Positions 25,447 through 36,500 of a stretch of 64,000 bases of DNA are shown piece by piece. The notes beneath the pieces were generated by a model. It did not search any database, had not been told where the DNA came from, and worked only from the letters and a program-made list of their open reading frames with translations. A program made the position numbers and the translations under genes. The DNA lies in the NCBI GenBank assembly GCA_008933995.1, contig WARS01000015.1:10298861-10362860 (forward strand), given 5' to 3'. The DNA is from Datnioides undecimradiatus. Lineage: Eukaryota; Chordata; Actinopteri; Lobotiformes; Datnioididae. Every line of letters starts with the position of its first letter. Positions within the stretch are counted from its first letter, which is position 1.

Positions 25447-27593
25447 CAGGTGACTGCTCAGGCAACATGTATCACCCTGTCAGCTATGAGTGTGGACCGC
25501 TGCTATGTGACTGTCTATCCTCTTCAGTCGCTGCGACACCGCACACCACGCATGGCTCTGGCCGTCTCTGTGACCATCTGGATAGGTGTCACATAAATAC
25601 ACCTCGCACACATTCCACACACACAGTTACAATAAAATCCACCCTGTGATTTGGAATCTTGTTGCATACTGACTGGTGATAAAAAAAAAACCCCCTGAGA
25701 CAATTCAGATCAAAATGGCTGCTTTCTCTGCAAATCAGTGGCCTTACTGATTTTTTTTAAATTCATTTTAAATTGAATCTTAATTCATTTTTAATTAATG
25801 ATAGCTACATGTAGCCTGTTGACACAAAGAATGAACAAAAATTATATGATTATAGCCAAAGTTCTGATTTTTTGATTTGGCTCTTTTTGCCTTTATGTTT
25901 TATGTAGAAACAGTTATGTCATAGTTTGAGAAACACTGTTTAGAAGCTTTTTGAAATGTTTAAGGCTTGTCATCATCTCATCTGGCGTTAGGTATGATTT
26001 AAATTAAAAGAACCTGAAGACAAAGCATCTAATAAAAAGCAGTATTATCTCCTTGATGAAACAAAATTTCTAAAAATCACTCCAAATCAAGCGAAACTAG
26101 ATCCTGATAATGGCTTTGGAGCCAGCATGCTGAGGCATCAAGTGAGTTTTATTATGAACATGAAGCTCTGAGTCACACAGTCCTGCCCTCTCCAGGCTCC
26201 TTGCTTCTCTCGATCCCTGTAGCCGTGTACCAGCGTCTGGAGGCGGGATACTGGTTTGGTCCTCAGACGTACTGCAGTGAGGTTTTCCCATCAGCTCGCC
26301 TCCAGAGAGCCTTCATCATCTACAGCTTCCTGGCTGTGTATCTACTGCCCCTGCTCACCATCACCGCCTGTTACGCCTTCATGCTCAAGCGCATGGGGCA
26401 ACCCAGTGTCAATCCCATTGACAGTAGCTATCAAGTAAGAGGATGTTATGAAGGTTATTCATTATGTTTTCTGTGTTTATGATTGAGACAAAAGCATCAC
26501 AGAGGATTTCTTTACTCTAGCTTCAGGCTCAGGCGGAGCGAGCAGCGGCAGTGAGGGCACGGGTCTCCAGGATGGTGGTGGTGATGGTCGCACTGTTCCT
26601 AATCTGCTGGGGGCCCATCCAGGTCTGCATCCTGCTGCAAGCCTTTGGCCTCCGCAGCTATGTTCTGTACAAGGTGACTTAACTCTTTCTGATTTTAGAC
26701 TTATTGCCCCCCATTCTGTAGGCCTCTCAGACCTGTCACCTAACTGACGCCACTTCTTGTCAGAGTCGTAATTCAATCAAATCTAAACACTAATCAAAAA
26801 GAAAACAGTGTGTTCAAGTTTAATATTCAGATGCTCAGCATCACTTTTCCTGTGTTTTTCATCAGACTCATGGTGCAGATTCACAGGTGTCATTTTTGGC
26901 TCTTGATAATGTATGCGACTTAGACAGATGTTCAAAGATGGACTGCAAACATTTTGGCTACCAGAATCAGACATTGTCTGAATTTCAGAAAAAAGTAACC
27001 CAAGCTTTCATGAGCTCTCGGGGTCAGTGTCTCTGGAATAAGACCAATAATATAAATCTTTGGGTGGATCTTTTTGGAGATTTCTTTGTACATTGTTGTG
27101 ATTGTTCATTTCCAAAAGTTGCACTTGTGTTCACATTTTCAAATGGAATGAAACAGTGATCTTTTCTCTGTTCTACATTTGACCCTTTTTAAATATTGCT
27201 CTGTGTGAGGTGTGGATCTACAGTCTCAGTTTAGCTCTCCCAGACAGTGACTGTGAACAGCAGGACTGCGCCGACAGAAATCGATGCTTTTGCTTCAGAA
27301 CCAGAGTCACACGTCGACAACCTTCATTTAAGTCTGTCTTGGTTTTTTATCCACAGTTGAAGATCTGGGGTCACTGCATGTCATACTCCAACTCTTCTGT
27401 CAACCCACTGGTTTACGCCTTCATGGGCAACAACTTCAGAAAGGCCTTCAAGCACGCCTTCCCTGCCGTATTCTTGTGGCGCAGGAGGGGGAGAGTGAGG
27501 GTGGGAAACATGGACACAGAGGAAGGGGGAGAGATGGACCGCCAGGCACCCAAAGGCGAAGCAGAGATGCACTTTCTTTCATCTGGGTCCTAA
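23576..27593 (+). CDS. Kisspeptin receptor (GPR54 family)
   Basis: Six coding exons, 23576-23795, 24796-24920, 25450-25585, 26196-26434, 26521-26673 and 27357-27593, join in consistent phase to 369 residues. It is a rhodopsin-class GPCR for kisspeptins, acting on GnRH neurons through Gq. Family signatures include [11 protein letters not shown] and [20 protein letters not shown] (TM1/ICL1), [21 protein letters not shown] (TM2), [11 protein letters not shown] (TM3), [14 protein letters not shown] (ICL2), [10 protein letters not shown] (ECL2 cysteine), LICWGPIQV (TM6) and [17 protein letters not shown] (TM7). An N-glycosylation sequon (NES, residue 18) lies in the N terminus. The DRY motif reads DRC (131-133); human KISS1R has DRW. 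The chosen ATG at 23576 is the first one in frame; the upstream codons are GTG and AAG. Teleosts have up to two paralogues. I lean toward kissr2 but cannot prove it without a tree, so I leave the symbol blank. Confidence 0.92.
25403..25444. repeat. (GT)n microsatellite abutting a kisspeptin-receptor acceptor
   Basis: About 20 GT units end in TGTTTCAG, so the repeat itself takes the place of the pyrimidine tract for exon 3 (starting 25450). Confidence 0.9.
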
Positions 27594-27684
27594 AGGCCAT
27601 GCTGGGCGTTTGGACACTGTGCACTCATTGATTGTTTATTTATTGTTTGTTCTGAAGATGAGAGCCTGGAGTCTGCTCACTCTG

Positions 27685-27715
<31 letters not shown>

Positions 27716-30525
27716 TGTGTGTGTGCATGGATGTACTGCACATAACACACACAGACACACAAACACAATCTAGTGCACAATATGGGCTCAGTATAGAAAG
27801 AACACCAGTAAATGGCAGTTTTAAAACACACACAAACACACACACACACAGTGTGGAGCACTGCCTGCCATGTGACCTCTTAAAAACCAGTCAGGCTGCT
27901 CTTGTGACGCTCACGAGCTGCTGAAACACAATTATCTTTGTCACATTTTTCTAGTTTAGCAGGACTAATGCACTCTCTGTATGTCAAAATGTTTGAGCTC
28001 CTGGTTTTTATCAGTTTATCTTCTCAGGTAAAGAGAATTGTACAGAACAACAGCTGAACCCGTCAGTGACCATATCTTTTATGGACTGAAGCCTTGTTTG
28101 ATATTATTGTTCGCGTTGCAGTAAGGACACAAATTCAGTTCAGTGTGTTATCTCCTGTTTCTTTTATTTGTTCATGTTCGTTCTCCAGTGTGTCCTGTTG
28201 CTTTGTTTGAGTATGAGCAGGGTGTTGGTGCTTTGAATGGTGAGTTATGGGATCTTTAGTGGAGCTTTGTTCTACATTGTTAAAGACACTAGCTCTTCAA
28301 GTAGGTCAAGGCACATATTTATATGGAGGAGCATCTGATGTGAGATATCAGCGAGCAGCTGCAGGTACCAGCAAACAAGCCTGACTTGGCCTCCTCCTCA
28401 CCATGCAGACCTGGAGGGGACAGACTACACAAATACACTAGAGCCAAGTTCAAGCTCAATAATCACAAAGAAATCTGATTCGGTTCAGCTACACCATCAT
28501 TTCTGACTCACACACTTTTTACTGTTCTAATTCAATCATTGGTGAAATGAAATTCATGGCTTCTCAAATGTGATGCTATTTAAAATTATATTATTATATA
28601 AACAAATAGTGTGAAGGTGTAACTTTGTTCGGTGAATGGATCCATAAAGAAAACAATCATTAGTTTCATTTCTGTGCAAAATACTGGACCAACTATAGCA
28701 GCAGAATGCTGTTTTTACATGAATACCTGAATAATAATAATTTGATATATCAAGTAGAATAACAGTCTTGTGGGGCATTTTTCTGCATGGGATACTTGTA
28801 CTATTACATAAGTCAAATTTGCTGATTATACTTAAATACTTTTACTTAGGTATCATTAAAATGCATTTTTACAGCGTGATATGAGAACCTTGACTTATGG
28901 AAAGGCTCTCAATACGTCCTCCACCACTTTGTTTACGTTTATGTTGTGTTGGTCTGTCTTGCTGTGCAGATCATTTTCTCCTAAAACTAAAAAATACATC
29001 TTTGTTTGTGTGTCTACACACTACATGCAGATAATGTGTACTTTCATGCGTGTAATAGTTGATAGTTGATTTCCGAAAAATAAACGAGGAAATATATTAC
29101 AATAGGTTATATTAACAGTGTGTATGTTCCGGCTTTTTGGTTTGTGTTTAGGTCGGCTCATCTCATCGCTTCATCTCCTCTCTGTGTTTGTTCCATGCAC
29201 AGGTGCAAATAGGCTATATTACATATCTCTGCTCCTCCGGAGTTCTCACCCAGAAGTACTTTCTGTCCTCCCTCATAAAAACACGTTACTGTGGAGAAGC
29301 ATGTTGAAATTTTAGTACGCTGACCACAGCTGATTTTGAAATGTCTAAACATTTCGAGGACTCATTGATTTATTGGTGATATGAACGCGCAACCAAAGGT
29401 TATTGCCACTCTTACTTAAATCATTCGAGAGACAGTGTTTTCATTTCACAAAGTGGGAGATTACAAACAAACTCATACAGGTAATATTTCAAACAACTTA
29501 CTTTAACTGTGGAATTAATAATTGACAACAGTACGGTGTTTTAGGCTGGAGTTGACGTCTGTCTGTCTGACTGACCGTGCGCGTTTGACGCGCGCTTAGA
29601 TTTTTATGGCGTGACAGTGGAGCCTATCAGCCCAGGTCTAAGTCGATATTCACCAATGATAATCGTTTAACTAGCAGACACGTGACACTAGCCAATGGCA
29701 TAGCTCCCTGGGCATTGTGCTGCCTTCAGGTACTGCGGGAAAAATTTCAATTTCTGCAGAAATCACACAAATCACACAAATCCATAAATAAAATGGGAGA
29801 ATCCCATACTAGATCAACTCGGTAAACGAATAGGTGCCTCGTGGTAACCGGGGGGTTCATTGCCTTTACCTATATCTAGTAATTTTATGTTCTGTAAATG
29901 TGCAGGAGAATTCACACCACAGCCAAACATCAAATATGATTTTTAAGCCTTAATATATTGTGTTCACATGTTGCATATTCCCTACAGACAGTCGTCATAA
30001 GTCAGATGATCATAGACAGAAAAACAGGATTTTTTTTTGATAATTTCTGTGTCTTTGCGCAAATAATGAGGCTGTCGTATGTTTTAATCGTTACTATCTG
30101 CCACTATCTGCAGAATTAACACAATTACTACTGCTACGGTTACTCGACTTTTCAAAACTACGATTAAGTGCCTGGTTGAACCAGGATGAAAACAATTAAA
30201 ATAATGCAAAAGTGCAATGAAATAAAATATCATACAAAAATATGATAAAATGATAATAAAACATCTGATGTTTTTCTTATAACATCAAATATTTACAGCC
30301 CACGTACACAATGGACAAATTCTACTCGATTTTAACTCAGTTGATATTTTGAATTTACGAGGGAACATGAACGCCACATTTTATACCAGCCAGATAATTG
30401 GTATCCACGCCGACAGCTGCAGTGAGGAGAGCCGCAGAGGTAGAGCCGAGGCTAAGGGAGGAAATCATCCACATCGCTAAACCAAACAGAAGAAACATCC
30501 GTAGGTTGTTCACTTATTCTACATC
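27594..30525. other. Kisspeptin receptor 3' UTR and intergenic region to psat1
   Basis: It contains a (GT)n run at about 27685-27725 and CA-rich repeats at about 27745-27851, both in the likely 3' UTR. AT-rich intergenic sequence follows to the psat1 first exon. The region 30390-30525 is probably psat1 5' UTR. I found no further exon. Confidence 0.45.
27685..27851. repeat. (GT)n and (CA)n microsatellite pair
   Basis: A GT-rich run (27685-27725) and a CA-rich run (27745-27775 and 27826-27851) lie in opposite orientation about 100 bp apart in the receptor 3' region. A transcript could pair the two arms. Confidence 0.85.
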
Positions 30526-33500
30526 ATGGAGCAGAAACAAACCATCAACTTTGGCGCCGGTCCTGCAAAACTCCCCCAGTCCGTAAGTTTCAATCCTCAT
30601 TTTGCGTGTGCGAAGTTAATAATCTGCGAAAAACCTAAAAGGCGGGTGAGCAAACTACCGGAAAGAGAAATGTCACTTTGATATAGGGACTCCTGAAGAT
30701 GCACGATGCAAAACGTTTTTTTCTATTTATTTCGACTCTTGTTGTGTTATGTTGTGTTAATGTGGTTGATGAAACGTTCAAAACTCTGCATATTACATGT
30801 TCACCATGAATCTGCTGCCCCCGTTTCACCCCACACCGACAGGGACCCTGGCATGTAGCTGTGTGGGAGAGTGACTGTTGGTTTTAGCGCTGCTGTCGGC
30901 ATTTGTTAGCAGCTCCAACAGGCTGAAAACAGTGCGTTGAGTTGCATCAGCCTTCATTCATTCAAGTGGAAACCTGCTCCTTTGTGCTTCACAGGCGGCA
31001 GCAGCAGATGCAGCCTGTAGGTGGCGTAAAAAACCCTCGGCTGTCATTTAATCAAACTGTAGACACATTTTAGAGACTGACTTCTGCTCAATCCAGTGAC
31101 ACTCATTACTCATGTCTGTGCAGTTGGTTTTGGTCATCTGAGTTTTGGCACTATTCACAAGACACATTATTTTAGGATATGAAGTATTTTAGCAGTGTTT
31201 CCCTGTAAACCTACTGAAGATTGATCCAAAATAACAAACAAACAAAACAACAACAAACAAGAATGAAACAGAAGAACCCCTCCTTGAATCGCCACCTCGC
31301 CTGGTGGCCGGGTCTCTGCCCACGGGACCCGGCCGGGCACAGCCCGAAGAGGCGACGTGGGCTCGCCTTCCCGTAGGCCCACCACCCATAGGAAGGAGCA
31401 TAAGGGGCCGGTGCAAAGTGGATTGGATAGCGGTCATGGGCGGGGGCCCCGGCGACCCAATCCCTGGAAAAAGAATCTGGGAGGAGACCCCGGGGAAGAC
31501 CCAGGACACGTTGGGGGCGGGGGGCTGGTGCCCCCACGACCCTGCCCCGGATAAGTGGAAGAAGATGGGAACAAAAGAAAAGAAGAAATTTAAATTATAC
31601 ATCTTCACATATTTCTAATGCAGAAAGACGAGTAATCCCACTAATCTGCAGTACAGTACTTTTTTTTTTTTAAATTCTGTTTAGTTGTAGAACTTTTTTT
31701 TTTTTTTTTAGAGCTCTTAAAAAACTGTTGAACCACCATAATTTCTGCTGCCCTTTATGGTTATCATTATCATTCCAGGTGCTGCTTCAAGCACAGAAGG
31801 AGCTCCTCAACTACAGCGGCACTGGTATTAGTGTTCTTGGTGAGTAGAGCTACAGATGTGTTTCATTAATGAGAAGACAAAAAAATTATCCATCCATGTG
31901 GACATTATCAGAATCAGGTTTATTGGCAGGTAGGTCCTCACTCATTAGGGATTTGTCTTGGCATTCTGGTAAACATAGTAAGGAGAATAATATAAAGAGG
32001 ACAAAAAGCTAGTCCTGAAAGCCAGGAGACATTAATGGAAAATATCAAATTGACATGTATATTGATTTTGGGCCATTTGTGTTGATATCTTCAATGTTTT
32101 TCTCACAGAAACATAAAGATTTGAACTTATCAAGTTGTTTGTTTTCATTGGTATGTCTGTTAGCAATAGTTTGGTACCAGTAGGTACATTGATACTGATA
32201 AACTCCTCATTCGCCCTGTTCATACTGAAAACACACTTTAAAGTGTATCTGGAGCCAGCCAGAGGTTTGAATGATACAAATCAAGTCAGTAATTTCCAGA
32301 TTTGGTGTTTTGTTTGTGCAAAAATCCCTCTTTATGTTTCTCTGGATGGTGTCTCCTCACTAAGCTGCAGTGCAGGGGTAGTGGAAAAACTGTGTTTTAT
32401 GTTTATGAACAGGAGGAATGATCATCGCAAGTAAAACCTGTCTCAGTGCCCATATGAGCACCTGATGTTTAAGATTTGTTGTTGTTTAAATGTATTCTTG
32501 AAACCATATAATTATTAATATCATAGTATACAGATTTCATACATGCTGTGTGCTTCTTATCAGTCAGAGACCAAGATACCTACAGTGATCTACCCAAAGC
32601 TGTACAGGAACTCATAGCTGGTCTTTGGAATCTGTTCTGTGCATGTGTTAAATGGACCAATATAAAGTCAAAATATGCAATACAGTGGAGTAAAGGCCAG
32701 TGACTCTGAGAGTAAATTCAAATGTTTTTTAATCTGTTCAAACCAGAGATGAGTCACCGATCATCAGACTTCAACAAAATCCTCAACAAAACAGAGAGCC
32801 TCCTGCGAGAGCTGCTGTAAGTGCTGCCTTCGTTGTCACACATGACTTCGTCTGTTTGATCCTCCTGCTCCACTTTTCTCCTCTTTCCTAAAATAAAGGA
32901 ACAGTGGTGGTGCTGTACTTACTGTCACACTCTGCACACTTCCACACTTATTTTTTAACTCTCTGTTAATTCATTCATATTATCTTGCTTTATCACTGTG
33001 AATATGTATATGTATTATATGTATGTAGTATTTATTATATCTTTTAGAAAAATGTTGAAAACTCATAACCAGGAATCCATTGAAACTAAACCCCATAAAA
33101 CACACTTTGCAGACTTCTACTCAGGAGAAAATTGAATTGAATTGAAAGCCTTTGTCATTGCACAAGTTAGAAGAAAAAACAAGTACAACGAGATTGCAGA
33201 GGGCCTTCCTTTTAAGGTGCGTGTAGTAAGATATAAGTATAAAATATAAAAATAGAGGTATAAAATATAGGATATGAGAAGGGAGACGTTTGCATGGCAA
33301 ACATAATGATAAATAAAAACAGATAAGAAAATGGAGTACAGAATGAGTGCAGATAGACTCAGAACAAGTCAGTGAGATGGCCACATATATTGCACTTTTG
33401 CACACAATTTCACATGAGTGAGTGCGATGAGTGTTGGAGTGGAGTTCTTGTCCTTGAATTGGGGGGCGGGGTTAGTGTGACTGTGAGTTCAGCAGGGTGA

Positions 33501-36500
33501 TTGTTTTGGGGAAGAAGCTGTCCCTGAACCGGTTTGTCCTGGTTTTGATGGACCTGTAGCACCTTCCGGAGGGCAGCAGGTCAAACAGGGGGAAGCCGGG
33601 GTGAGAGCTGTCTCCTATGATGCGCTCAGCCCTGCTGAGGCAGCGGGAGGTGTAGATGGCCTTCAGGGAGGGGAGGGGGCACCCGATGATCTTCTCCGCT
33701 GTGCTGATCACTCTCTGGAGCCTTTTCCTATCCGCCTCGGTGCAGTGTGAGTACCACACTGTGATGCAATAAGTTAGGAGGCTCTCGATGGAACAGCGAT
33801 AGAAGGTCACCAGCAGCTTCTCTCCTGTGTTGTTTCTCCTGAGCACCCTCAGGAAATGTAGTCGCTGCCGTGCCTTCTTAGTGACTGCAGATGTGTTCGC
33901 AGTCCAAGAGAGGTCAGCAGAGATCAGAACTGGAAGGTGTGGACCCTCTCCACGCAGTCGCCGTTGATATGGAGGGGGGCGGGTCTGCTCTGTTTTTCCT
34001 AAAGTCCAGGATGATCTCTTTTGTTTTTGTGGTGTTCAGGAACAGGTTGTTGTCTAACACCATGCTGTTAGTTTCCGGATCTCATCTCTGTAGGCAGACT
34101 CGTCTTCTCCTGAGATCAGACCCACTAACGTTGTGTCATCTGCGAACTTCAGTATGGTGTTGCTGGGGTGGGTTGGGCTACAGTCATAGGTGTACAGGCA
34201 GTATTGCAGGGGGCTCAGCACACACCCCTGTGGGGAGCCTGTGCTGAGTGTGCGGGTGGAGGAGGAGTGGGGTCCTAGTTTAACTGTCTGAGGCCCGTTT
34301 ATGAGGAAGTCACTGACCCAGGAGCAGGTGGGTGGAGGGAGTCCCAGGTGACACAGTTTGTTGATCAGGATCTCTGGGATAAATGTGTTGAATGCTGAGC
34401 TGTAATCAGTGAAGAACATCCTGACGTAGCTCTCCCGTTGATCCAGGTGGCTCAGCGCGGTGTGAAGGGCTATGGCTATAGCATCTTCCGTGGATCGGTT
34501 TGCTCTGTAGGCGAACTGCTGTGGGTCGAGGGTGGGGGGTAGGCAGGATTTGATGTGTTTCAGGACCAGCCACTCCAAGCACTTGGTGATGATGGCCGTG
34601 AGTGCTATGGGGTGGTAGTCCTTTAGGCTGTCTGTGGAGTGAGAGTTGGTTGGCACAGGCTTTGAGTACCCTCCCAGGTATCCCATCTGGTCCAGCTGCT
34701 TTCCTGGGGTTTACCCCCTAACCTCTCGCTCCTGTACAGTCAGTGGCAGGGGGTCTGGAGCTGGTGGGGGTTGAGGTGGAGAGGCTGTGGGCTGTTTTAA
34801 AGATGGGAGTGGCGACACTGATAAGTACCTGCAGATTCTCTTTCGTTCTCTGTTAACATAACACCTGTTTCTCCTCAGGCTCTCTTGTAAACACGTTATG
34901 CTGGATGCCAAGAAAAAAGGTTCAGGGTTAGGCTGTGCAAATGTGGTGTTAGTTATGTGGGTGTGTCTCTCTGAACAGTTATTAACACAAGTTTGAGCAA
35001 GGGGACTGTCTACTTTTGGCTTTAATTATGCTGTAACCAATCACCTGGCTAGTTATGATGGTGGAAAAGATGACTGTGATACACCCATACCAGCTCCACT
35101 TGTGCCATTACAACAGATGGCTTGAGAATACAGCTCATATACTGTATATTTAGTTAAAGAGCAAAGCTTCGCAAGGCAAAAGTTCCATTTCCTTAAATAT
35201 AATTAAATATCCAAAGTAACACACATAATCACAAAGAAAGTGGTAAACTAAAATCAAATTGTGCATACTGTTATTATATTATAAATATATTCTATTCAGC
35301 TAATATCTTCATTGCTAAAAATGTAAAAATGTATAAGTTGTTTTTAAAGAAACATAATTTTACAATGGAGATGTTACATTTCATCCACACCAGTTTAGCA
35401 GATGCTCGTCTTCTGTGTCTAATGATGTATCTTTGTACAGTATGAAGATGGTGAGGTCAGTGTGAGTTCTCTCTGTGCTGTAAGTATCATTTGACATGCC
35501 GATGTTTGTCTTCACAGAAATGTCCCAGACAACTACAAAGTGATGTTTCTGCAGGGAGGCGGGTCTGGACAGTTCAGCGCCGTTCCTCTCAACCTGATTG
35601 GCCTTAAGGAGGACAGGTGCGCCGATTACCTGGTGACCGGCACGTGGTCAGCGAAAGCAGCGAAAGAAGCAGAGAAATATGGCAAAGTCAACATTGTCCA
35701 CCCAAAGCTGGACTCTTACACGAGTAAGTCTGAGTTCATGGGGAAATGTCTTAATGCTATTTCTGTGAACACGGAAGCAGAACATTAATCTTCTTCTTCA
35801 TCTTTTCCAATAACCATTTCTCTACATACAAGCGTCCCAGAATGGATGAATGAAATTTGTAATTTATTTCTTTTTTTAGTTTCAGCTCTTATGAGTTGGT
35901 CATTGTCATTCACACTACATTAGGACAGTCCCTCTGCAAAGTCTGGCTGTGTGTCCAGGCTGTTGCGTAATAAACAATAGAGCCCACTTTCAGTGAAAGA
36001 CTCTGGTATGCGAGCAGCCTTTTCCACATGGTTGGTTTGATTTTAGCTGGGTTCTTGTTTAGCTTAAAATTTTGGGGCAGTTACAGTGTTTTGGAATAGC
36101 ATTTTAATTTTAAATGTAAAAGTTCATTCATTCACTCAAAATTCAGTTCATTGAATACATTTGAGAGTCTGAGTATGTTGCTCCTCCTGTCCTCAACATA
36201 CTGGTGACCCAAACAAATGTTTCTTCACAGCCTGCCCTCACCAGATAGACAAGTTTCTGGTTGTCATTTTCTTTTTGCAGACAGGAAGTTGTTTGGTGTT
36301 TGCCAGGTGGTCGCTCTGGCCTGAGGAAACAAAACACAGAAAGATCCAGACAAAGGAAAAATGTTCTTGTTGTTCACATTTTTGTCTTTTACAAATCAAT
36401 GGTTTGGTTAAGAGGACTGGATTTTAAAAGGCTGAGTATCAAAGGTTTATGTAGGGTGACATATATAGTACAGGCAGTCTAATGCAAGATAATAATGCTC

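Noticed and set aside
31189..31618. Long frames on both strands (up to 139 codons)
   Set aside because: They come from the GC-rich ends of a LINE relic and lie inside psat1 intron 1.
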